Shown piece by piece: positions 22,646 to 32,205 of a stretch of 59,871 bases of DNA (positions within the stretch are counted from its first letter, which is position 1; each line of letters starts with the position of its first letter). The stretch spans positions 493,705-553,575 of the forward strand of contig NW_006768813.1 in assembly GCF_000204055.1 (NCBI RefSeq). The letters run 5' to 3'. This DNA is from Melampsora larici-populina 98AG31. Lineage: Eukaryota > Basidiomycota > Pucciniomycetes > Pucciniales > Melampsoraceae. The position numbers and the translations under genes are program-made. Under the pieces are notes generated by a model, which was not told where the DNA came from, made no database searches, and saw only the letters and a program-made list of their open reading frames with translations.

Positions 22646-22945
22646 CTATTCATTTGATAGGTGACTTCCGCTTGATTGAGATGGTGAGAGGAGATCAAGA
22701 GGAGTTGAAAGTGAATGAACAGCAGAATTCAAGTGATACAAGGATGGAAAGTTATTGTCAGAAGTCCAAAATGTTGGCTGCCCAAAACGCATGATTTTCC
22801 AAGCGGGGATTGGAGGTTTTGTTGAGTTTTGTTCAAAATGACGGTTCTCTGTTGATATGTATGATGATGATTTCTGAGATTGTGATGTTGATGTTGAGGT
22901 TGATGGTGATGTTGATTGGATTTGATTTGATTTGATTTGGTTCAA
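22646..22945 (-). CDS. Short serine/threonine-rich hypothetical ORF, possible first exon
   Basis: 99 codons from ATG at 22945. The N-terminus is low in complexity (STSPSTSTSTSQSQKSSS) because it is encoded by a GATTTGATT/GATGTTGAT microsatellite. A more ordinary segment follows (FGQPTFWTSDNNFPSLYHLN). It precedes the decayed minus-strand stretch at 17.9-22.6 kb and could be its first exon. No family was recognised. Confidence 0.25.
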   Translation of the reverse strand: MNQIKSNQIQSTSPSTSTSTSQSQKSSSYISTENRHFEQNSTKPPIPAWKIMRFGQPTFWTSDNNFPSLYHLNSAVHSLSTPLDLLSPSQSSGSHLSNE

Positions 22946-23039
22946 TTTTATTGTTGATGTTTGATCGATTATTTGGATTTCAGATCCTGAGTGTAATAAT
23001 TGAACATAGTGATGTATTAAACTGAGGTTTTGGACCCGC

Positions 23040-23430
23040 GCCCTGAGTGAAATGGCTGAGAGAGTAGTTTTCGGTTCCTACGTCTTGTATCAATGTCATT
23101 CCTATCTCTCGGAGTGGGGAGCACTCCAGTGGAGAAGCTCAGCGCCTAGTTGGCCACCCCCATGTACTCCTGCCAGCTTCATCTCTCTTCTAGCGCCCCG
23201 CATCCCGGGGCACACTCTTGCAATCCAGGTCTCCGGACCAAGCCTGGCTCGCAGCGTTGAAGGCAGCGCGCAGCGCGCCGAAACGCAGCGCCCGCCGCAC
23301 GCGCTCCGCTGGCGCGGAATCCGGGACCCCGGGTGTTGCACCTCCCGCTGTCATTCGGGGCCGAAATTTGGGGATGTCGCGCTGTCCGCTGACGAACCCT
23401 TGCCCCACGCTGACCAACCAGTTTACAGCC
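23040..23430. other. GC-rich patch unlike its surroundings
   Basis: Roughly 390 bases, clearly GC-rich by eye, with dense GCGC, CCGGG and CGCGC words, in a window that is otherwise AT-rich. ORFs are open on both strands through it, as expected of GC-rich sequence lacking stop codons, so coding is not shown. It ends abruptly near 23420. It could be a transposon fragment, a CpG-island-like promoter, or DNA of other origin. Confidence 0.5.
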
Positions 23431-23521
23431 TGCGCTCAGGCTTCACCACACCACCCAAAGCCACCCATGCATTTCGATTCATGCCTTGGCTCCATTCACA
23501 ATATTCAATTCAAGCTCTCCA

Positions 23522-23761
23522 AATTGGCGCCTTTACCGTATCGATCAATCAATTTCGATCTTCTTTTCAGAACGATCGTTACGCCATGGACTTTCCATAT
23601 CACTGGATTTCTTCATCTCTCAATCTCGACAAACAGTGGCTAATTGGCGCCTTTACCGTATCGATCAATCACATCGATCTTCTTTTCAGGACAATCTTTA
23701 CGCCATTCCCTTTCCATATCACTGGATTTCTTCATCTCTCAATCTTGACAAACAGTGGCTT
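23522..23761. repeat. Tandem duplication of a 120-bp unit
   Basis: AATTGGCGCCTTTACCGTAT starts both copies, at 23522 and 23642. Most positions match along the whole unit, including CTGGATTTCTTCATCTCTCA. The repeat lies about 180 bases upstream of the ATG at 23941, so it may be part of that gene's promoter or leader. Confidence 0.85.
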
Positions 23762-23940
23762 CGATGTTTGAAACCATGGACCAATCTTCAGCTTTTACTC
23801 ATAAATGTAAATACCTATCTTCCCATCTTTCAATCTCATCGACTCCCAATCCATTATCATAGTTGTTGATCTGACCAATTCAATCTAAATTTTTCCAATT
23901 CTTACATACTCAATCGATCTCAACTTCATAGTCTCCGATC

Positions 23941-24652
23941 ATGTCTAAGCAATCTACCATTAAATCTTTCGTTTCTTCGGGCTATGAGACTGACGATGAA
24001 CCTGCCAGCCAACCTTGTCGCTCCTCTCGCATAGTTACACCTGCCAGACAACAACCTGGGATGATCGTTCCCTCATCTGACTCTCGCCGTGGCCTGGTAG
24101 ACTTAAACTTAGGTAGGGATGTGCGTGATGGACATGTTCATCGTCGTAGAGAGCGCTCAGCATCTCTATCTGGAGGTCTTGAGCTGGGTGAACCAGCTCG
24201 TGGCTTGATTTCATTGTTCCATGTAAGTCAATGTTCTTTTTCTTTTCATTTTTGATGCCTTGAAGTTTTATTCAATTATTCTATCTTCCATTCTTTCTTT
24301 TTCTCTTCTTTCCCTTAGGGCAACGCAACAGGTACCTCGAACCAAACCCGACGGGAACGTTCTGTCTTGGTCTCAGAGGTAGGGGTAACTAGCTCGGCCT
24401 CGGTGAATACTTCATGTTCAGGACATCCGCGTCCACCGGTATGTCACTATCTCACTTTTCTTTTCTCTTTATATTTTTTTATCTCAAGCTTGTCTTGTTT
24501 TGTGTTACTGACTTTTATGCCTGTTTTATATCATTTAGAACCCATCGTGTCCACCAGTTGACTTGCAGCAGGACTCGGACGAAGAGAACGCATGTATTCG
24601 CAAACGAAAACGAAATCAGCCTGAGGAACTCGAATACGACATTCCGTATGTA
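23941..24652 (+). pseudogene. Hypothetical nuclear-type protein gene, interrupted by a 7.35-kb element (5' part)
   Basis: Three exons with clean GT-AG borders: 23941-24222, 24319-24438 and 24539 onward, all in phase. The protein starts MSKQSTIKSFVSSGYETDDE, is rich in Ser and Arg, and has an acidic patch (DSDEENA) followed by a nuclear-localisation-like IRKRKRNQ. Exon 3 is cut at a GTA codon (24650-24652) by the inverted-repeat element at 24653-32006. Beyond it the frame resumes at 32009 and stops at 32062. The uninterrupted protein would have been about 189 residues. Family unknown. The acidic-then-basic N-terminal layout resembles the gene at 32206, suggesting a paralogue. Confidence 0.6.
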
Positions 24653-24904
24653 CGGAATGTGAGATGTGTCAAGGTGACAATGCAAAAATCAAAAAACAAA
24701 AATCACAATTCCCGGGTGCGAAAATCAAAAATCAAAGACAAAACTACAGAAAATACTCAAATACAGGGCAAAAACCCCTGTACTGGAGTAAAAGTCATGG
24801 CAGAAACCCCTTTCAGACCAGGTTACGGCCCAAATTTCAGTAGATTTACAACTTGAAACTCAACATTTGTCACCCCATTGTCGCATTGACACAAAAAGTA
24901 CCAG
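24653..24904 (+). repeat. Left terminal inverted repeat
   Basis: Shares GTGACAATGC, TCACAATTCCCGGGTGC, CAAAGACAAAACTACAGAAA, GTCATGGCAGAAACCCCTTT and ACAAAAAGTACCAG, in this order, with the reverse complement of 31780-32006. Preceded by the target TA at 24651-24652. Confidence 0.85.
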
Positions 24905-25194
24905 GAAAGCCACAAAAGAGGAAATCAAAATTCAAAAAACAAAAAAACAAAAGTTGAAAATCAAGAAAAAAATGTCGATAATCAAAAAACAACAATTAAC
25001 AAACCATAAACAAGGACCCCAAAGATGAAAACTTCACATTAGATGATGGAAAGTGTACAAACCACTTCTCGACCTCTCTACCTCTCAACCAATCACACAA
25101 CCCACACACCATCACCAATCATCTTAGTCATTCTTCCAACTTTTGTCATAGTCACCACCCATCCACTTGTTCAACAAAACCTACACTACACTGA

Positions 25195-25630
25195 ACTTCT
25201 TTGATCGTCTCCACTCTTCTTCATCCTTATTTGATTGTCTTCACTCTTCTTCATCCTTCTTTGACCGTCTTCACCCTTCTTCAATCTTCTTGGATTGGCT
25301 TCAATCCTCTGTAATCTTCTTTTACCAGCGTCAATCTTCCTTAGTATTCTTCAATCGGCTTCAATCTTATGTAATCTTCTTTGATCGTCTTCACTCTTCT
25401 TCATCCTTCTTTGATCGGCTTCAATCTTCTTGAGTATTCTTCGATCGGCTTCAATCTTCTTGAGTATTCTTCAATCGGCTTCAATCTTCTTGAGTATTCT
25501 TCGATCAGCTTCAATCTTCTTCTTTAGTATTCTTCAATTGGCTTCAATTGGCTTTAGTATTCTTCAATTGGCTTCAATTGGCTCCAATCTTCTTCAATCT
25601 TCTTTGATTGCCTTCCATATTATTTGATCA
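25195..25630. repeat. Subterminal minisatellite (left)
   Basis: Degenerate units of about 30 bases of the form TTCTTTGATCGTCTTCACTC or GGCTTCAATCTTCTTGAGTA, at least 13 copies. The translated FDRLHSSS-type ORF is an artefact of the repeat. The counterpart at 31230-31530 is in the opposite orientation. Confidence 0.8.
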
Positions 25631-25679
25631 GCTTCAATCTTCTTTGTTTTTTTTTCTCAGAGCTTTGTCTTTCAACATC

Positions 25680-26110
25680 ATGAACCGTCCCAATTGTCCC
25701 TTGTGTCAAAATACTCTCCGTCAAGGCAGACAGCAAATATGTGAACCGTGCCTTGAAAACATCAATGCGGACCAAAACAAAATAGTTCCTCAATCTTCTC
25801 AACCCCGTCAGGCCCAACCCAATCTTCCCAACCCCGCCCTGCCAACCTCAAGGTCATCAATGCCAAAGCAGTGCTACAACAGAATGTGCTTGTATCCTGG
25901 AAGAAGTACTTGACATTACACAATACCGCAAGTATACCAGCAATCACAACTTTGAACTCTGTGATTCTGATATTCCTTTGGTCAATGAGGTGATGCAAGG
26001 TCTCAGTCATTGGTCTCATAAACACTATGACGGAAGAATAAAGGTTGCGGATCTTCAGGGGGTGGGTTTGGTATTGACAGTCACAGTCCTCTGGCAAGCC
26101 AAACCGGCCT
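25680..26110 (+). pseudogene. Alpha-kinase gene fragment
   Basis: The first frame starts at ATG 25680 with a small zinc-ribbon-like CPLC...CEPC pair (MNRPNCPLCQNTL). About 200 bases on, another frame carries the C-lobe signature of alpha-kinases (MHCK/EF2-kinase family): VNEVMQGLSHWSHKHYDG then KVADLQGVGLVLT. This matches the SHWTY...DLQGV...LTD pattern. The catalytic N-lobe is missing and the two parts are out of frame, so this is an internally deleted fragment. Alpha-kinases phosphorylate Ser/Thr and are multiplied in rusts. Confidence 0.65.
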
Positions 26111-26474
26111 TTGATTTTTGCTTTGATTCTTTGACTGACATGTTCTCTTCCAACATCCCGGACTGGATCCCGTTGGGCATTGTGTTGTTGAGCCTTCTTC
26201 CGCTTTTGGTACTTGACCAACTTTTGCTTGCAGAGGTCTGATACTGGTTTTGGCATCTACGGAAAAAAACATTGTTTTGATTAGTGGTATGATCAACACT
26301 TCAAGATTTTGGAATTTGTGTGGGGATGCCGTGAAATAATGATCAAAGTGAATAAACATTGAGTGATTGAATATTTGATGGATTGAATGTTTGATTTGGG
26401 AAATGAATCAATGTGAGATTTTATGAATGATTGATTGATTGAATGAGTATTGAGTAATTTCTTGAGGATTGAAA

Positions 26475-26839
26475 TCAGGAAGCACCGAGATACATTTAGC
26501 AAAGGGTTAGGCTGGTATTTGGGGGTCCCCTCGGTCACTTGCCCTGCCCTTCACAAGACATAAGCATCTCTGCATGTATCTCAAGTACTTCCGTCTTCCA
26601 TGAGTCAATGTGAATAACCTTGAGCTGTAAATCTTTGGATATAAGTGAATTTGCATATGTGAATAATTGTTTGAAGGAATGATTGATAAAGTAATGTCTT
26701 GAGGAGTTAAATCAGGAAGCACTGAGTTACATTTAGCAAAGGGTTAGGCTGGTAGTTGGGGGTCCCCTCGGTCACTTGCCCTGCCCTTCACAAGACATAA
26801 ACATCTCTGCATGTATCTCAAGTACTTCCGTCTTCAATG
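26475..26839. repeat. Duplicated 236-bp unit with a well-conserved ~125-bp core
   Basis: The cores at 26475-26603 and 26711-26839 differ at only a few positions and share TTAGCAAAGGGTTAGGCTGG, GGTCCCCTCGGTCACTTGCC and CTCAAGTACTTCCGTCTTC. The sequence between them diverges more, so the core has been kept better than its surroundings. No ORF is shared convincingly and the function is unknown. Confidence 0.8.
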
Positions 26840-27935
26840 ATTGTTGGTGAGTAAATCATGAGTGGTAAATGTTTTGAATTATATGAGTCTTCTTTTGCGA
26901 TGAATTGAACAGATGTTTGAGAAATATTGATTGATTTATTAATCTACATTCAATTATTATCGGCTTCTTGTGGATTCTTCAAGGTTCTATTTCTTCTTGA
27001 GGATATAATATTTGTTCTTATATGTTCTGTCTTCATCATGTTGAAGTGTAAGGAAGTAATGGGAAGACAAAGGAAGGAGCAAGATTACCTTGGTTGATTC
27101 AACAAATTGAAGGAAGCGGACAGTATGGTTTTCAGTAATAAGATCAGCAGAATCAGAGAACAAAGGACTGGTTAAATGCTTGCACTCGAATGGTGGCTGA
27201 GTTGTGGTCAGCCATCACACTGTGTATACACATGTAGCCTTACACATTACAGTTGATATGTCTACATATCTAACATGTAAACATATGGTTCACACAAAAG
27301 TTGCCCCACCAAAAGATTCATCACTCTTTGAAGGGAAAATCCCCAATTGGTTTTATAGCTTCTGTGATCAATCTTTCAATAATTTTATTTGTGAAGAAAA
27401 AAATTAGATTTGTAATACTGAAGTTCTATAGTCTCCAGCCGTACCGTTGAGTTTTTTGGCAAAAAATATCAAGTCACATCAGGATAAGAAAGTTTGGTCA
27501 GTGAGAATTTTTCAAATAGAGATAACTGTCATATAGGTTTAACACTCAAACTGTGGTCGTATAAAACAAGTGACTTACCTTTTATAGAATCATGTATATT
27601 GTCAAGTGCACTGTACAAAACAACCAAGTCAGTCTTATGATAAAAATGTATGAGAGTGATAGTAGAGATAATATAAAATGATTTACCAATGAGCTGAAGG
27701 TGTAGAAGTATCTTTTGATTTTCAAAACACATCATGATTTTCATCTTCTAGCCAACCTAATGAAAACCAATTCATCAGAAAAAACAACTTTGACATATAT
27801 AAGAAAAACTTAAGAAATTGGATAATTTAATCCTTAATAGAACTAACATCTACAGTTCGATAATGTAAATATTCTGCTGTATTTACATTTCTTTCTCCTT
27901 TTTAACATTCCAAATCATAATATAAAAAAATCGCC
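26840..27935. other. No gene recognised inside the element
   Basis: AT-rich. A possible spliced scrap on the minus strand (27744 to about 27575) has usable donors (GTAAATC near 27684 and GTAAGTC near 27580) around KIMMCFENQKILLHLQLI and TDLVVLYSALDNIHDSIK, but no family was recognised. Confidence 0.35.
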
Positions 27936-29420
27936 TCACCATTGCATGATCACCCGGTGATTGTGCAATGGAAGAAATACCCAACCGCTAGGAGGATAGC
28001 CACACCACCTAGCGGTTAGGTGGTCCAGCCACCGCAGGACCACCGGGTGATTGTGCGATGGCACACCAGACCGGGGCCCCGGCCTTCATCTCACAATCAC
28101 TTGGTGATTGTGCAATGAAGAGACCACTTACCTGCTAGGAGGTCTACCTTTAAAAGGTAGACCACCTAGGATTTAGGTGGTCTAGCAACTGCCACCCACC
28201 GCACAATCACTCGGTGATCGTACGGTGGAGGAACACCAGACCGGGGCCTAGATTTGGCTACTAGGCCCCAGCCTTCATCGCACAATCACCAAGTGATTGT
28301 GTGATGAAGAGACCACCTAGCAGTTAGGTGGTCCAGGAACTGACCTGGCCACCTAACTGCTAGGTTCTCTACCTTTAAAAGGTAGACCACCTAAGATTCA
28401 GGTGGTCTAGCCAGCTGCCACCCACCGCACAATCACTTGGTGATCGTGCGGTCGGTGGAACACCAGACCAGGGCCTAGATTTTGCTACTAGGCCCCAGCC
28501 TTCATCGCACGATCACCAAGTGATCGTGCGATGAAGAGACCACCTAGGATTTAGGTGGTCTAGCCAGCTGCCACCCACCACACGATCACTCAGTGATCGT
28601 GCGGTGGAGGAACACCAGACCGGGGCCTAGTAGCAAAATTCAGGCCCCAGCCTTCTCCATTGCACAATCACCAGGGGATGATGANNNNNNNNNNNNNNNN
28701 NNNNNNNNNNNNNNNNNNNNNNNNNNNNNNNNNNNNNNNNNNNNNNNNNNNNNNNNNNNNNNNNNNNNNNNNNNNNNNNNNNNNNNNNNNNNNNNNNNNN
28801 NNNNTGGTCTCTTCATCGCACGATCACTCGGTGATCGTGCAATGAAGGCTGGGGCCTAGTAGCAAAATCTAGGCCCTGGTCTGGTGTCCCACCGACCGCA
28901 CGATCACCGAGTGATTGTGTGGTGGGTGGCAGCTGCTAGACCACCTAAATCCTAGGTGGTCTACCTTTTAAAGGTAGACCTCCTAGCAGGTAGGTGGTCT
29001 CTTCATCGCACGATCACCGAGTGATCGTGCGATGAAGGCTGGGGCCTAGTAGCAAAATCTAGGCCCTGGTCTGGTGTTCCACCGACCGCACGATCACCAA
29101 GTGATTGTGCGGTGGGTGGCAGCTGGCTAGACCACCTAAACCCTAGGTGGTCTACCTTTTAAAGGTAGAGAACCTAGCAGTTAGGTGGCCAGGTCAGTTC
29201 CTGGACCACCTAGTAGCCAGATCTAGGCCCCGGTCTGGTGTTCCTCCACCGTACGATCACCGAGTGATCGTGCGGTGGGTGGCAGCTGCTAGACCACCTA
29301 AATCCTAGGTGGTCTACCTTTTAAAGGTAGACCACCTAGCAGGTAGGTGGTCTCTTCATCGCACAATCACTTGGTGATCGTGCGATGAAGGCTGGGGCCA
29401 AGAAATCACGTCTGGGCCCC
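27936..29420. repeat. Large foldback region of nested hairpin modules
   Basis: About 1.5 kb built from repeated palindromic modules: GCACGATCACNNAGTGATCGTGC, ACCACCTAGGATTTAGGTGGT, CTACCTTTTAAAGGTAG, and non-palindromic linkers such as CCAGACCGGGGCCTAG. Linkers left of the gap appear right of it as reverse complements (for example GGCCCCAGCCTTCAT against ATGAAGGCTGGGGCC). The whole therefore folds on itself around the gap at 28685-28804. No coding potential. Confidence 0.85.
28685..28804. other. Assembly gap (120 N)
   Basis: Unknown bases at the centre of the foldback region. The gap length may be nominal. It probably exists because the hairpin blocked sequencing or assembly. Confidence 0.95.
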
Positions 29421-29799
29421 AGTAGTGCCTATTTTCCCAATCGAATTCAAGCTCCTTATCGATATCCTTCCTGATCTTGATATTTAGAGAACCTATTTTT
29501 CCTTGCCTTTCATTCCTCCAAGTCTTCACTCACTCGCAATCAATTGAGCTTAAGGCAAATCCCAAATGCCACATTGATTGAATTTCCAATTTTTGAATTT
29601 AGGTTGGTTTTATATCAAAGTAAGTGGATTTCATTTTGATTATTCTTCTTGGAACTTCTTAATTCTTAATTCTTGAACGTTTGGACGATCAATTCTGAAG
29701 TAAGACTAAAGTAAAATGATATCTCTTTTCTTTTCTTTTAGTCATTGTTATCAAATAAAGTCTTACAACCTCAGAGTGGAAGTTACGCACCTGTGCGTT
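29421..29799. other. No gene recognised
   Basis: AT-rich sequence between the foldback region and the lectin-like fragment. A further 5' exon of the latter may lie here. Confidence 0.35.
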
Positions 29800-30511
29800 A
29801 GCAACATATTTTGATCTCATCCTTCACCCAAAAAATAATGAAGTGACGTTTTTGAAAAATACAATCGTAGACAAGGCTAGTAGTAGTCGATCAAAAATGT
29901 AAGTTTTATTTTCACCAAGCTTCATCCCTCAATATAATACCTCATTGAAAAACCAATTCCACATCTCATTGATTTTTGTTCGGTTTACTTTACAGTTGGA
30001 GATGATGCAGTTCTACAACTATGGAAACATGAAAATGGGTATATAATTAATAAAGCTACTAACCTTTGTTTAGATTATGAACATGGAAATTATAAACAAT
30101 TAGGATATGTAATACCTTTTGTTTTTCCTTTTCAACTTTACTTCTTTTATAATCACTGATGAGTTTCTTATGATCATATTTTTGGGACGGTTCATGTTTT
30201 TAGTGCTATACATAGTAAGCCTTCCATCCCGTAAAATAAAAATATCATGTTCATTACGATCATTTATATTTTGCTTACCTTGGATTTGGTTACAATATTT
30301 GAACTTTAACTACATTATCATAGTCTGTCAATGGCATAGAAAAGTAGGAAAAGATGCACACAATCAAGTAAGCAATCAGAATTTCTAAACTGTTAACCAA
30401 GCTTTCCTACAAAACCTAAACAACTCGTCAATTTTTTCTTTACTTAGAAATGGCTTTATCGTACTCATAATTTAATTGCATGTGTAGACGACATCAACCG
30501 AGTCTTAGACA
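29800..30511 (+). pseudogene. Ricin-type (beta-trefoil) lectin-like gene fragment
   Basis: Exon-like pieces carry splice sites: to 29896 (EVTFLKNTIVDKASSSRSK, donor GTAAGTTT), then 29995 onward (GDDAVLQLWKHENGYIINK followed by ATNLCLDYEHGN). Next come a piece ending 30366 (CQWHRKVGKDAHNQ, donor GTAAGC) and 30449-30511 (KWLYRTHNLIACVDDINRV, donor GTAAGT). The GYIINKATNLCLD phrase and the NQKW motif match ricin-B lectin repeats, which bind sugars. The phase between the second and third pieces does not fit and the gene is incomplete, so a captured fragment is more likely than a working gene. Confidence 0.5.
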
Positions 30512-30899
30512 TCAAAGTAAGTACAAAGAGAATCATGTATCGTCGATTTTTGTGTCAATCATCTTACTTAATCTTGTTGGCCATTCTAGAGTCCATAAAT
30601 GGTTTGACCAATCTCTAAAAACCCCAAAAAAGCCACAGCACATCGATGAAGACGGCTCTACCAAGTCCTGTGTGAAAGATCAAATATCAATTCAAACAGT
30701 TGAAATCTTGTCATCAATTTTTCAAATGTCAGAGAATACATGAAAACTCATGTTCACAATTACAAGTTTGAAGGATGTTTAAAACTTGTTTCGCTTGACC
30801 TAGTGTAGTAGCTATGATTTCAAAGAGATGAGAGTCAGTGGATTAGAAATAAAGTCACATAAGAATAAAAATACTAACATTGACCAGATGCATTAGGGA

Positions 30900-31240
30900 C
30901 TTTAGATGAACCAAAGTCAATGAGTAAAGTAAGTGCCTCTACACCAGGTGGCATCAAATCAATAGTCCTTTCAAGACACCAGACAACAAATTTAATTTGT
31001 TTGAAGGCAAATCAAGAGTCTCAATCATCAAATTGTCAAGGAATTCTGGACACACTCAGAAAGTTACTAAGATATTTTATGCTGAGGCGGACAAAAGCAA
31101 GCCACCTACAAGATTTACCTCCTATATACCATGAGACCATTTTATTGGATATACATCCCCAATTCAAACAAGTATATCAGCAACATTACCAAAGATTTAT
31201 TCAGGAATTCGGTAGGGACTCTCAAATCCAACATAAATGA
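30900..31240 (+). pseudogene. SNF2-family helicase fragment
   Basis: Contains LLRYFMLRRTKASHLQDLPP followed by IYHETILLDIHPQFKQVYQQ. This is the end of the SNF2 N-terminal ATPase lobe (motif L-R-R-T-K then L-P) of Rad5/Rad16-like ATPases that remodel chromatin or act in repair. Walker A, DEGH and the C-terminal helicase lobe are absent. The preceding 50 residues are only loosely related. It is a fragment within the inverted-repeat element. Confidence 0.65.
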
Positions 31241-31530
31241 TTTGATGAGGATTGCAGAAGATTGAGGACAGTCAAAGAAGATTAAGGGCGGTGGACAAAG
31301 AATACAAACAAAGAAGAAGATTGAGGATGGTTGACAACAAAACTAGAAGATCAAGGATGGTTGACAAAGAAAGAAGAAGATTGAGGATGGATGACAAAGA
31401 TTGAAGAAGATCAAGGATGGTTGACAAAGATTGAGGAAGATCAAGGACGGTTGACAAAGATTGAGGAAGATCGAGGACGGTTGACAAAGATTGAGGAAGA
31501 TCGAAGACAATCAAAGAGGATTGATGATGA
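31230..31530. repeat. Subterminal minisatellite (right)
   Basis: About ten units of roughly 30 bases, of the form GTTGACAAAGATTGAGGAAGA followed by TCAAGGACG. The reverse complement resembles the minisatellite at 25195-25630, which supports a symmetric element. Confidence 0.8.
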
Positions 31531-31779
31531 TGAAAGAGGTTTTGGAGGAGAGCGAAACAGGAAGCAGGTACTTTGAAGCTCTTGAGACAGATGGTAGAAT
31601 GTCTCTGGTTGGAGCTGTTGATACCTGTGAGACCGAGCTTGTAGCTAGTTGGCCAAAATGTGGTTTTTGGCTGCAGTAGAATCTAACATTGGTGTTTGAA
31701 TTGTACAGTTTGAGAAATGTATTTTTTGGTTTTTGGTTTTCGATTTTTGGTTTTTTGATTTTTTGGTTTTTGGTGTTGC
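31531..31779. other. Interior flank of the right terminal repeat
   Basis: Non-coding. Ends in a run of TTTTTGGTTTTT-type sequence mirroring the A-rich zone inside the left terminal repeat. Nothing else was recognised. Confidence 0.5.
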
Positions 31780-32006
31780 TGGTACTTTTTGTCGAAAGGT
31801 GACAATGCAATGAAAACGGTGTTGACTACTGGAAATTTGGGCAAAAAGGGGTTTCTGCCATGACTTTTACCCCAGTACAGGGGTTTTATCCCTGTATTTG
31901 AGTATTTTCTGTAGTTTTGTCTTTGATTTTTGAATTTTGCACCCGGGAATTGTGATTTTTGATTTTTGAAATTTCGCATTGTCACTTTGGAACGTCTCGC
32001 ATTCCG
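31780..32006 (-). repeat. Right terminal inverted repeat
   Basis: Reverse complement of the left repeat with scattered substitutions and small gaps. Followed by the second TA copy at 32007-32008. Confidence 0.85.
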
Positions 32007-32008
32007 TA

Positions 32009-32062
32009 AATATTGAACCCGGTCCCACAGTCACCCACAAGTTGATCCCACCCTTGCTGTAA
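32009..32062 (+). pseudogene. 3' end of the interrupted gene beginning at 23941
   Basis: If the element and one TA are ignored, the codon GTA (24650-24652) is followed in frame by AAT ATT GAA CCC at 32009 and the frame runs 17 more codons to TAA at 32060-32062. This in-phase continuation is the evidence that the element entered a single exon. Confidence 0.6.
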
Positions 32063-32205
32063 CTATTGCCAACCTACCCAAGTAGGTTGTAACTCTCTCA
32101 GCATTACACCTTGTTTTTCTTTGAGTACTAACCGCTCCCCAAACTACCCCATTCCACACTTAGATTATTCATCACATCATAAACCACCGGGCGTCACCTC
32201 GACCC

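Larger units (their letters stand above)
24653..32006. mobile_element. 7,354-bp inverted-repeat element with TA target duplication and captured gene fragments
   Basis: Terminal inverted repeats begin CGGAATG and end CATTCCG. They align for about 230-250 bp (24653-24904 against 31780-32006) and are flanked on both sides by TA. Inside each terminus is an A-rich zone and then a TCTTC/TCAATC-type minisatellite, again in inverted orientation. Between these lie fragments of an alpha-kinase, a ricin-type lectin and an SNF2 helicase, a 236-bp duplication and a large foldback region with an assembly gap. No transposase was found, so the element is non-autonomous. A TA duplication suggests a Tc1/mariner-like or similar mobiliser; this is an inference. 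Confidence 0.7.

Noticed and set aside
23052..23771. 239-codon ORF through the GC-rich patch
   Set aside because: Frames are open on both strands there because of base composition, and the ORF continues into the 120-bp duplication; no motif.
25167..25627. FDRLHSSS-repeat protein
   Set aside because: Translation of the subterminal minisatellite; no start context, and the composition follows the repeat.
25762..26256. 164-codon minus-strand ORF opposite the alpha-kinase fragment
   Set aside because: It is the antisense shadow of the recognisable alpha-kinase C-lobe on the plus strand.
28593..28859. ORF across the assembly gap
   Set aside because: Made of unknown bases flanked by palindromic repeat; no evidence of coding.
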